A stretch of 15,922 bases of DNA, taken from contig CAKOVK010000026.1 in assembly GCA_934121925.1 (NCBI GenBank), forward strand, positions 1 through 15,922, in the 5' to 3' direction. Positions 6,284-12,927 of this stretch are shown here, piece by piece. A model generated the notes under the pieces. The model saw nothing but the letters and a program-made list of their open reading frames with translations. It did not search any database and had not been told where the DNA came from. The stretch is from an uncultured Clostridia bacterium (GTDB lineage Bacteria > Bacillota > Clostridia > TANB77 > CAG-508). Each line of letters starts with the position of its first letter. Within the stretch, counting starts at the first letter, position 1. The position numbers were made by a program, and so were the translations under genes.

Positions 6284-6973
6284 ATGGAAAATATTATTTA
6301 TATTATTTTGCTAAGTATAGCAATAGTTTTATTTAAAATTATTTTTAAGATAAACTTAAAAAAAGCAAAAGAGTTAAACGAAAATAAAGAATTAGAAAAA
6401 ATTACAGATAAGTTTCCAGAAAATGTAGAAGTAGCAAAAGAAATGTTAGAAATGCTAGACAATAAAAACGTAAAAATTGAAGAAGCAAAGGACACTAATA
6501 CTAGTTTGTATATTGCTATTACAAACAAAATATCTATTGCAGATATGAAAAATAATTATGCAAGACTTCAAACAATTGCGCATGAATGCGTACATTCTTG
6601 CCAAGATAGAACATTACTTTTGTTTAACTTTATTTTTTCAAATATCAGCATATTATACTTTTTAATAGTAAGTATACTTACTATATTAAAAGTGATAAAT
6701 AATCAAATGTTACAAGTTGCAATACTAATGCTTGTTATGATTATTCAATTTAGCGTAAGAAGCTTTTTAGAAATAGATGCAATGACAAGAGCAAGATTCT
6801 TAGCAAAAGAATATATGGAAAAGAAAAAGCTATGTAGTGAAAAAGAACAAAAAGAATTATTAAAAGAATATAAAAAAATAAATAAAGTAGGAATTCCATT
6901 TGTAATAGATAATTTATTAACAACAGCATTTGCTAGAGTTCTTATCTATTGCATAATTTCAGTAATTTGGTAA
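6284..6973 (+). CDS. Small membrane protein with HExxH metallopeptidase motif
   Basis: This 229-residue protein has an N-terminal membrane helix (about 2-22), a soluble stretch, then two further hydrophobic segments (about 112-136 and 142-160), and a weaker hydrophobic C-terminus (about 216-228). Between the first and second membrane segments lies TIAHECVHSCQDR, an exact HExxH zinc motif (H100, E101, H104). After the second pair comes SFLEIDAMTRAR, where E163 is a plausible third ligand, as in gluzincin-type membrane peptidases. The layout resembles small YugP/HtpX-like putative zinc peptidases, but the match is only architectural. The substrate is unknown. ATG follows AGAGG at 6273-6277. The gene is transcribed alone from its own promoter, without obvious partners. 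Confidence 0.65.
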   Translation: MENIIYIILLSIAIVLFKIIFKINLKKAKELNENKELEKITDKFPENVEVAKEMLEMLDNKNVKIEEAKDTNTSLYIAITNKISIADMKNNYARLQTIAHECVHSCQDRTLLLFNFIFSNISILYFLIVSILTILKVINNQMLQVAILMLVMIIQFSVRSFLEIDAMTRARFLAKEYMEKKKLCSEKEQKELLKEYKKINKVGIPFVIDNLLTTAFARVLIYCIISVIW

Positions 6974-6990
6974 AAAAATGAAATTTGACA

Positions 6991-7093
6991 CAAAGAGTGA
7001 GGTGTAAGGTGTGAGGTGGGAAGGGCGAAGAAGAGAGAATGACCTACGAAGCCTTAACCCTGAGAATCACACCTTCCACTTCTAAATTCCCAC
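6991..7093. repeat. Imperfect palindromic, G-rich intergenic repeat
   Basis: The 143-nt gap before the DUF5662 gene is more GC-rich than its surroundings and strand-biased: purine/G-rich on the left, C/T-rich on the right. AAGGTGTGA (7006-7014) pairs with TCACACCTT (7067-7075), and GTGGGAA (7016-7022) could pair with TTCCCAC (7087-7093) in an alternative fold. Short GTGAGGTGTAAGGTGTGAGG-like units repeat in the left half. No coding potential or clear terminator T-run was seen. Confidence 0.45.
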
Positions 7094-7116
7094 ATACATA
7101 AAAAAGGAGGAAAAAT

Positions 7117-7656
7117 TTGCTTAAAAAAATATGGCTACATTTTAAATTAATAACAAAACATAGATGGATAGTGTTTAAATTATGTACAAAGGTTGGGCTT
7201 CCATGGAGAGGACTTGTACATGATTTATCGAAATATGGACCAACAGAATTTTGGGAAAGTGCAAAATATTATGTAGGGTATAAAAGTCCAATACAAGTAG
7301 CAAGAGAAAAAAGAGAGTATTCTGCAGCTTGGCTACATCACAAAGGACATAATAAGCATCATGAAGAATATTGGTATGACTTTAATGCACCTGTAAAGGC
7401 ACCTGTTATACCATATAAATATACAATAGAAATGTTATGCGATAACTTATCAGCAGGAATTATTTATAAAGGAAAAGATTTTACAAATGATTATCCATTA
7501 TGGTATTGGCAAAATGTAAAAAATAAAGAACTGTTTCATCCGAAAATGCAAAAATTCTTTGATGATGTGTTTAAAGAAATTGCTGAAAAAGGAATAGATG
7601 CAGTTTTAAAAAAAGAAATATTAAAAGAAAAATATAATAAATATTGTAAATTGTAA
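7117..7656 (+). CDS. DUF5662 family protein
   Basis: This 179-residue protein matches DUF5662, a family of unknown function common in Clostridia. Diagnostic segments are KHRWIVFKLCTKVGLPWRGL (15-34), HDLSKYGPTEFW (35-46), WLHHKGHNKHHEEYWYDF (72-89) and PYKYTIEMLCDN (99-110). The cluster of histidines and aspartates (H35, D36, H74, H75, H78, H81, H82) suggests a metal site, loosely like an HD-type phosphohydrolase, but that is inference. The start is TTG at 7117: AAGGAGG lies 6 nt before it and the first in-frame Met is about 105 codons in. Its last two codons and stop lie inside the terminal repeat of the palindrome that follows. It is cytoplasmic by absence of signals. Confidence 0.8.
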   Translation: MLKKIWLHFKLITKHRWIVFKLCTKVGLPWRGLVHDLSKYGPTEFWESAKYYVGYKSPIQVAREKREYSAAWLHHKGHNKHHEEYWYDFNAPVKAPVIPYKYTIEMLCDNLSAGIIYKGKDFTNDYPLWYWQNVKNKELFHPKMQKFFDDVFKEIAEKGIDAVLKKEILKEKYNKYCKL

Positions 7657-7759
7657 TTTGCGTGAGGGGGAATTCTAGGGACAGTCCCCAAAAATCACCA
7701 AGCTTGGGGATTTTGGGGACTGCCCTGAATTCACGCGAAACCAAGCAAATTACAATTTA
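7647..7759. repeat. 113-bp palindromic element between DUF5662 and lepA
   Basis: The outer ends are perfect 15-bp inverted repeats, TAAATTGTAATTTGC (7647-7661) and 7745-7759. Inside, a strong near-palindrome centred on AAGCTT (7700-7705) pairs 7678-7699 with 7706-7725, with a few mismatches and one extra A. GAATTC flanks this on each side (7670-7675 and 7727-7732). There is no following T-run, so it looks like a REP/MITE-type element rather than a terminator. The left end overlaps the DUF5662 stop codon, and the same terminal 13-mer occurs at 5635-5647. Confidence 0.7.
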
Positions 7760-7779
7760 TATAAATAACGGAGGAAAAT

Positions 7780-9591
7780 ATGCAAGACAAACAAAAACAT
7801 ATTAGAAATTTTAGCATAATAGCACATATAGACCATGGAAAATCAACACTAGCAGACAGGTTAATAGAAAAAACAGGACTTTTATCTTCAAGAGAAATGG
7901 AAAGCCAAGTATTAGATAATATGGACCTAGAAAGAGAACGTGGAATTACAATAAAAGCACAAGCTGTTAGAATGCTATACAAAGCAAAAGATGGACAGGA
8001 ATATATATTGAATTTAATAGATACCCCAGGACATGTGGACTTTAACTATGAAGTTTCAAAGAGTCTAGCTGCTTGTGAAGGAGCAATATTAGTAGTAGAT
8101 GCAAGCCAAGGAGTAGAAGCTCAAACACTTGCTAATGTGTATTTAGCATTAGATAATAATCTAGAAATTTTACCAGTTATAAATAAAGTGGACTTGCCTA
8201 ATGCAAGACCAGAAGAAATAAAACAAGAAATAGAAGAAATAATTGGAATACCTGCAATGGATGCACCATGCATATCAGCAAAAACAGGATTAAATGTTGA
8301 TGAAGTTTTAGAAAGAATAGTAACAGATTTTAAACCACCAGTGGGAGATGAGACAAAACCGCTAAAATGTTTAATATTTGATTCTTTTTATGATAACTAT
8401 AAAGGAGCTCTAAGCTATATAAGGGTTGTAGAAGGAACAGTAAAAACTGGTGATGAAATACTATTTATGGCTACAAATAAAAAATTTGTGGTAGCAGAAC
8501 TAGGATATTTAGAACCGGGCAGCACAGTACCAGCAGAAAAATTAACAGCAGGAGAAGTAGGTTATATTGCAGCTAGCGTAAAGAATGTATCAGACTTGCA
8601 TGTAGGAGATACAATAACTACTGTAGAAAATCCAGCAAAAGAACCACTTCCAGGATATAAAAAAGCAAACTCAATGGTATATTGTGGAATGTATCCATTA
8701 GATGGTGGAGACTATGAAAATTTAAAAACAGCATTAGAAAAATTAAAGTTAAATGATGCAGCATTAGAGTATGAGCCAGAAACTTCTATTGCATTAGGAT
8801 TTGGTTTTAGATGCGGATTTTTAGGGTTACTTCATTTGGAAATTATACAAGAAAGATTAGAAAGAGAATTCGACTTAAATTTAATTACAACAGCTCCATC
8901 AGTTATATATAAAGTACACAAACAAACAGGAGAAGTAATAGAATTATATAATCCAGTAGATTTACCACCAACACAAGAAATAAGTTATATAGAAGAGCCA
9001 ATTGTAAAAGCAGAAATAATGCTTCCAAAAGAATTTGTTGGAAATGTAATGGAAATATGCCAAGATAGGCGTGGCACATATTTAGATATGAAATACTTAG
9101 ATAGTACAAGAGTGACATTGGAATATGAACTACCTTTAAATGAAATAATATATGATTTTTTTGACACTTTAAAATCAAAAACAAAAGGATATGCTTCTTT
9201 TGATTATGAATTTAAAGAATATAGAAGATCAGAACTTGTAAAATTAGATATACATATAAATAATGAACCGGTTGATGCATTATCTTTTATAGTACATAAA
9301 GATACAGCATATACAAGAGGTAGAAAAATGGCAGAAAAACTAAAAACAGTCATACCAAGACAACTATTTGAAATACCAATCCAAGCAGTTGTAGGAGGGA
9401 AAATAATAGCAAGAGAGACAATATCTGCAATGAGAAAAGATGTGCTTGCAAAATGCTATGGTGGAGATGTTACAAGAAAGAAAAAGCTATTAGAGAAACA
9501 GAAAAAAGGTAAAAAGAAAATGAGACAGATAGGAAAAGTTGAAGTACCACAAGAAGCGTTTTTGTCAGTTTTAAAATTGGATGAGGATTAA
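7780..9591 (+). CDS. lepA: Elongation factor 4 (LepA), ribosome-associated GTPase
   Basis: This 603-residue protein is the full-length translational GTPase EF4/LepA, which binds ribosomes and has been linked to back-translocation and to subunit assembly. G motifs are all present: AHIDHGKST (15-23), RGITIKAQAV (54-63), DTPGHVDF (81-88), NKVDLP (135-140) and SAKTG at about 166-170. Downstream lie the beta-barrel domain, the EF-G-like domains (FGFRCGFLGLLHLEI) and the LepA-specific C-terminal region ending KKGKKKMRQIGKVEVPQEAF. Length is normal for the family. ATG at 7780 follows CGGAGG. It is separated from the DUF5662 gene by a strong palindrome, and the rRNA methyltransferase gene follows after 88 nt. 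It is very likely functional. Confidence 0.97.
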   Translation: MQDKQKHIRNFSIIAHIDHGKSTLADRLIEKTGLLSSREMESQVLDNMDLERERGITIKAQAVRMLYKAKDGQEYILNLIDTPGHVDFNYEVSKSLAACEGAILVVDASQGVEAQTLANVYLALDNNLEILPVINKVDLPNARPEEIKQEIEEIIGIPAMDAPCISAKTGLNVDEVLERIVTDFKPPVGDETKPLKCLIFDSFYDNYKGALSYIRVVEGTVKTGDEILFMATNKKFVVAELGYLEPGSTVPAEKLTAGEVGYIAASVKNVSDLHVGDTITTVENPAKEPLPGYKKANSMVYCGMYPLDGGDYENLKTALEKLKLNDAALEYEPETSIALGFGFRCGFLGLLHLEIIQERLEREFDLNLITTAPSVIYKVHKQTGEVIELYNPVDLPPTQEISYIEEPIVKAEIMLPKEFVGNVMEICQDRRGTYLDMKYLDSTRVTLEYELPLNEIIYDFFDTLKSKTKGYASFDYEFKEYRRSELVKLDIHINNEPVDALSFIVHKDTAYTRGRKMAEKLKTVIPRQLFEIPIQAVVGGKIIARETISAMRKDVLAKCYGGDVTRKKKLLEKQKKGKKKMRQIGKVEVPQEAFLSVLKLDED

Positions 9592-9624
9592 AAAATATGT
9601 AAAAGCAAATTTTATCGCAAATGC

Positions 9625-9648
9625 TGTAGAAATCGCCACCTTCGGCGA
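9625..9648 (+). repeat. Small GC hairpin after TGTAG in the lepA-rlmB gap
   Basis: TCGCC (9633-9637) pairs with GGCGA (9644-9648) around a 6-nt loop, preceded by TGTAG (9625-9629). It is one of three TGTAG-led GC-rich inserts in this otherwise AT-rich window. It could be a transcript-stabilising hairpin or a small repeat. Confidence 0.45.
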
Positions 9649-9679
9649 ACCACACTTCAAAGAACAGGAGAGGTTAAAA

Positions 9680-10460
9680 ATGAAAAATGAAGAATTAAGA
9701 ATGAATAATACAGATAAGAAAAGCTTATCTGACCAAATAGAAGGGCGAAATTCTGTACTAGAATTATTGGAATCAGATAGAGATATAAACAAAATATTTA
9801 TTGCAAAAGGAGAAAAACACGGCTCTATAAATAAAATAATAGCAAAAGCTAAGGAAAGAAAAATAGTTATTGTAGAAGTGGAAAGACAAAAACTAAATGC
9901 AATTTCTGAAACAGAAAATCATCAAGGAGTAATTGCAGTAGTACCTCCATTTAATTATTGCGAAGTAGAAGATATATTAGAATGGGCAAAATCAAAAAAT
10001 GAAGATCCATTTATACTTATTTTAGATGGGATAGAAGATCCACATAATTTAGGCTCAATAATAAGAACAGCAGAAACAGCAGGAGTACATGGAGTTATAA
10101 TACCAAAAAGGAGAGCTGTTCGGAGTAAATGCAACTGTTTCAAAATCATCAGCAGGAGCAGTAGAACATGTAAAAATTGCAAGAGTAAATAATATTAATG
10201 AAACAATTAAATATTTAAAAGATCAAGGAGTATGGATTTGTGGAACAGATGGAGAAGCAAAAACATATTACTATAATCAAGATTTAAAAGGGCCTATTGC
10301 TATAATAATAGGAAGTGAAGGATTTGGAATGAATAGGCTTGTAAAAGAAAATTGTGACTTTCTAGTAAAAATTCCAATGAAAGGAAAAATAACATCTTTA
10401 AATGCTTCAGTTTCAGCAGGAATTGTTATATATGAAGCGGTAAAACAAAGATTAGCTTAA
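9680..10460 (+). pseudogene. rlmB: TrmH/SpoU-family rRNA 2'-O-methyltransferase (RlmB type), single-base frameshift
   Basis: RlmB methylates the 2'-O of a 23S rRNA guanosine using S-adenosylmethionine through the SpoU knot fold. The first part (9680-10120) gives an N-terminal substrate-binding domain from IEGRNSVLELL and SpoU motif 1, LDGIEDPHNLGSIIRTAETA. At GCTGTTCGGA (10115-10124) one base is extra. Dropping it continues in the +1 frame as GVNATVSKSSAGAVEH and on through motif 2 (IIGSEGFGMNRLVKE) and motif 3 (SLNASVSAGIVIYEA) to TAA at 10460. Repaired, the protein has about 259 residues, normal for RlmB. Unrepaired, translation ends at 10192, before motifs 2 and 3. ATG 9680 is chosen because AGGAGAGG precedes it; the longer open frame overlaps lepA. 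Either a true recent mutation or a sequencing/assembly error. Confidence 0.88.
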
Positions 10461-10528
10461 GTTATAGGCTAATATACTGTATGTCGGAAATAAAAAATCA
10501 AATATTTTGTAAAACACAAAAAATAGAA

Positions 10529-10557
10529 TTGACAAAGTTTGTAAAATATATTAAAAT
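10529..10557 (+). promoter_or_regulatory. Promoter of the aspS-gatCAB T-box operon
   Basis: TTGACA (10529-10534), a 17-nt spacer and TAAAAT (10552-10557) form a near-consensus sigma-A promoter. The predicted start near 10564 lies just before T-box stem I. Both hexamers and the spacing are identical to the promoter at 5669-5697. The 68 nt between the rlmB stop and this promoter hold only a weak 6-bp inverted repeat (10451-10456 with 10468-10473). Confidence 0.75.
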
Positions 10558-10563
10558 AAATTC

Positions 10564-10786
10564 TAATCAAATAATTGCGTTGAAGATGAAAGAATCTATG
10601 TAATTTTGCTATTAGAGAATAAGGGTCAGTGGCTGAAAGCCCTTTTAGTTAAAGTAGATGTCGAAACACATTGGAGCAAAGTAATAAAGTGGAAAGTTTT
10701 AAGTGAGTTTAAAAATGTAACTTTCAAGTTGGGGTGGCACCGCGGATTATATATTCGTCCCTGCATTTTAGCAGGGACATTTTTTT
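10564..10786 (+). ncRNA. T-box riboswitch leader controlling aspS-gatCAB
   Basis: The conserved T-box GGGGTGGCACCGCGG is at 10731-10745, followed by a terminator at 10757-10786. Stem I is recognisable from GAAGATGAAAG (10582-10592), the TTAGAGAAT bulge region (10612-10620), a GGGTCAGTGGCTGAAAGCCC apical hairpin (10623-10642), and the closing TTGGAGC (10671-10677). The T-box bulge TGGC (10735-10738) pairs with tRNA ending NCCA with discriminator G, as in Asn, Asp and Glu tRNAs. The specifier position just before the closing stem reads GAAAC (10663-10667), giving overlapping GAA (Glu) and AAC (Asn) codons. GAT (Asp, 10657-10659) is a few bases earlier. Uncharged tRNA would stabilise the antiterminator and switch the operon on. 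Confidence 0.92.
10757..10786 (+). terminator. Intrinsic terminator of the T-box switch
   Basis: GTCCCTGC (10757-10764) pairs perfectly with GCAGGGAC (10771-10778) around a 6-nt loop and is followed by a T7 run (10780-10786). The left arm overlaps the CCC needed by the competing T-box antiterminator, so the two folds are mutually exclusive. Confidence 0.93.
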
Positions 10787-10823
10787 ATGCAAAAATGTTA
10801 CTGCAAAAGAAAGGAGTAACTTT

Positions 10824-12572
10824 ATGAATAAATTTAAAACAATTAATTGCGATGAAATAACATTAGAGGATGTTGGAAAAGAAGTACGAATAGCTGGGTT
10901 TGTAGAAACTATTAGAGATTTAGGCGGAGTAGTATTCTTAGACATTAGAGATATGTATGGAATAACACAAGCAGTTACATCAGCAGAATCACAAGATGTA
11001 GATTTCGCATCACATATTCCAATAGAATCAGCTGTTAGCGTTTTAGGAACAGTTAGAAAAAGATCAGAAGATACTGTAAATACAAAATTAAAAACTGGGT
11101 TAGTAGAAGTTTTTATTAAAGAAATTGAAATTTTAGGTAAAAGAACAAAAAACTTACCTTTTGAAGTAAACAAAAACCAAGAGATAAGGGAAGATTTAAG
11201 ATTAAAATATAGATACTTAGATATTAGAGGAGATAAAATAAAAAACAATTTAATACTAAGAGCAAAAATAATACAATATTTGAGAGAACAAATGATAGAA
11301 AAGAATTTTCTGGAAGTTCAAACACCAATACTTACTTCATCATCTCCAGAAGGAGCAAGAGATTATTTAGTACCTAGTAGAATTCACAAAGGAAAATTTT
11401 ATGCACTTCCACAAGCACCTCAACAATTCAAACAATTGCTTATGGTTTCTGGAATTGATAAATATTTTCAAATAGCTCCATGCTTTAGAGATGAAGATGC
11501 AAGAGCAGATAGAGCACCAGGAGAGTTTTATCAATTAGATATGGAAATGTCTTTTGCAACACAAGAAGATGTATTAAAAGTTACAGAAGATGTAATATAT
11601 AATACTTTTAAAAAATTTTCAAATAAAGAAATATCAGAAGCACCATTTATGAGGTTAACATATAAAGAGGCAATGCTTAAATATGGAACAGACAAACCAG
11701 ATTTAAGAAACCCACTAGTAATAATTGATCTATCAGAATTTTTCAGTAAATGTACTTTTAAACCGTTTATAGGAAGAACTGTTAGAGCAATAAAAGTAAA
11801 TGGGCATATGTCTAAAGGCTTCCATGAAAAAATGTTAGCTTATGCAATGTCTATTGGAATGGGAGGACTTGGATATTTAGAAGTTCAAGAAGACTTAAGT
11901 TTTAAAGGACCTATTGATAAATTTATACCAGAAGAATATAAAAAAGAACTATTAGAATTAGGAGAATTAGAAAAAGAAGATACTATTTTCTTTATTGCAG
12001 ACAATGAAAAAAGAGCAACAGAACTTGCAGGACAAATTAGAACAGAATTAGCAAAAAGATTAGATTTAATAGAAAAAAATGGGTTTAAGTTTTGCTGGAT
12101 AATAGATTTTCCAATGTTTGAATTAGATGATCAAGGAAGACTTAGCTTTAGTCATAATCCTTTTTCAATGCCACAGGGAGGATTAAAGGCATTAAATGAA
12201 GAAGATCCATTAAATATACTTGCATATCAATACGATTTAGTTTGCAATGGAGTAGAGCTTTCATCTGGAGCAGTTAGAAATCATGATATAGAAATTATGC
12301 TTAAGGCTTTTGAAATGGCTGGATATTCAGAAGAGGAAGTTAAAACAAAATTTGGAGCGTTATATACAGCTTTTCAATTTGGAGCGCCTCCACACGCAGG
12401 AATTGCACCAGGAGTAGATAGAATGATAATGCTTTTAACAGATGCAGAAAATATAAGAGAAGTTATAGCTTTCCCATTAAGTAGCAAGGCAGAAGATTTA
12501 ATGATGGGAGCGCCAGGAAATGTTACAAATAAACAATTAAGAGAAGTTCATATAAAAATTGATGAAAAATAA
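10824..12572 (+). CDS. aspS: Aspartyl-tRNA synthetase, bacterial type (probably non-discriminating)
   Basis: This 582-residue class IIb synthetase charges tRNA-Asp, and probably tRNA-Asn, with aspartate. It has an N-terminal OB-fold anticodon-binding domain (about 1-105). The aspartate-site segment TSSSPEGARDYLVPSR follows at 171-186, with motif 2 FRDEDARADR at 221-230. A bacterial GAD insertion lies at about 285-405, and motif 3 GIAPGVDRMIMLL at 526-538. ATG 10824 is preceded by AAAGGAG; the longer open frame would run back through the T-box and is rejected. It heads an operon with gatC 18 nt downstream. Linkage with GatCAB implies that Asp-tRNA-Asn is a substrate for amidation, hence the non-discriminating call, which is contextual. 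No asparaginyl-tRNA synthetase gene is in the window. Confidence 0.96.
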   Translation: MNKFKTINCDEITLEDVGKEVRIAGFVETIRDLGGVVFLDIRDMYGITQAVTSAESQDVDFASHIPIESAVSVLGTVRKRSEDTVNTKLKTGLVEVFIKEIEILGKRTKNLPFEVNKNQEIREDLRLKYRYLDIRGDKIKNNLILRAKIIQYLREQMIEKNFLEVQTPILTSSSPEGARDYLVPSRIHKGKFYALPQAPQQFKQLLMVSGIDKYFQIAPCFRDEDARADRAPGEFYQLDMEMSFATQEDVLKVTEDVIYNTFKKFSNKEISEAPFMRLTYKEAMLKYGTDKPDLRNPLVIIDLSEFFSKCTFKPFIGRTVRAIKVNGHMSKGFHEKMLAYAMSIGMGGLGYLEVQEDLSFKGPIDKFIPEEYKKELLELGELEKEDTIFFIADNEKRATELAGQIRTELAKRLDLIEKNGFKFCWIIDFPMFELDDQGRLSFSHNPFSMPQGGLKALNEEDPLNILAYQYDLVCNGVELSSGAVRNHDIEIMLKAFEMAGYSEEEVKTKFGALYTAFQFGAPPHAGIAPGVDRMIMLLTDAENIREVIAFPLSSKAEDLMMGAPGNVTNKQLREVHIKIDEK

Positions 12573-12590
12573 TAGAAAAGGAGTGAGCTT

Positions 12591-12875
12591 ATGAAAGTTA
12601 GCAAAGAAGAAATTAAGCATATTGCAAATTTGGCAAGACTAGAGTTAAACGAAAATGAGATAGATAACTACATAGAAAATTTACAAGATATTTTAAATTT
12701 TGCAGATGTTGTAAATAATGCACCAGTACAAGATTTAGATATTACAATTGGAACTAATGAGGCTAAAAATGTATTTAGAAAAGATGAAGTAAAAATATTT
12801 GAAGACAATGAAGCATTACTTGCAAATGCAAAAGACAAAGAAAGAAATATGTTTAAAATTCCAAAAGTAATTTAA
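12591..12875 (+). CDS. gatC: Asp/Glu-tRNA amidotransferase subunit C
   Basis: This 94-residue GatC is the small subunit that wraps around GatA and GatB and stabilises the amidotransferase. The typical start KVSKEEIKHIANLARLEL is followed by the helical segment NLQDILNFADVVNNAPV, an extended linker, and the C-terminal RKDEV and FKIPKVI. Length is normal for the family (about 95-100). ATG at 12591 follows AAAAGGAGTG. It lies 18 nt after aspS and 52 nt before gatA, and is clearly co-transcribed. Confidence 0.96.
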   Translation: MKVSKEEIKHIANLARLELNENEIDNYIENLQDILNFADVVNNAPVQDLDITIGTNEAKNVFRKDEVKIFEDNEALLANAKDKERNMFKIPKVI

Positions 12876-12878
12876 TAA

Positions 12879-12907
12879 TGTAGGGGTTACCATCCTCGGC
12901 GACCTGA
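12879..12907 (+). repeat. Short GC-rich insert in the gatC-gatA gap
   Basis: TGTAGGGGTTACC (12879-12891) followed by CGGCGACC (12897-12904) is a GC-rich island between gatC and gatA. The TGTAG start and the GCGACC end resemble the other TGTAG-led elements here, but its two halves pair poorly, so it may be a decayed copy. Confidence 0.35.
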
Positions 12908-12927
12908 ACTAAAAAAGGAGGTAAATA

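Noticed and set aside
7678..7726. Strong hairpin between DUF5662 and lepA as an intrinsic terminator
   Set aside because: No T-run follows the stem on either strand; the wider inverted repeat structure fits a repeat element better.
5066..7779. CRISPR array or mobile element with transposase
   Set aside because: The repeats are palindromes in separate gaps, not regularly spaced direct repeats, and no transposase or cas gene is present.
9581..9679. 33-codon upstream extension of rlmB overlapping lepA
   Set aside because: It runs through a GC hairpin insert and ignores the AGGAGAGG ribosome binding site before ATG 9680.
10113..10124. Programmed ribosomal frameshift in rlmB
   Set aside because: No slippery heptamer or internal Shine-Dalgarno at suitable spacing was recognised, and RlmB is not known to use one; mutation or error is simpler.
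10606..10827. 73-codon open frame across the T-box leader
   Set aside because: It is explained by the T-box, antiterminator and terminator structure, and has no plausible start signal.
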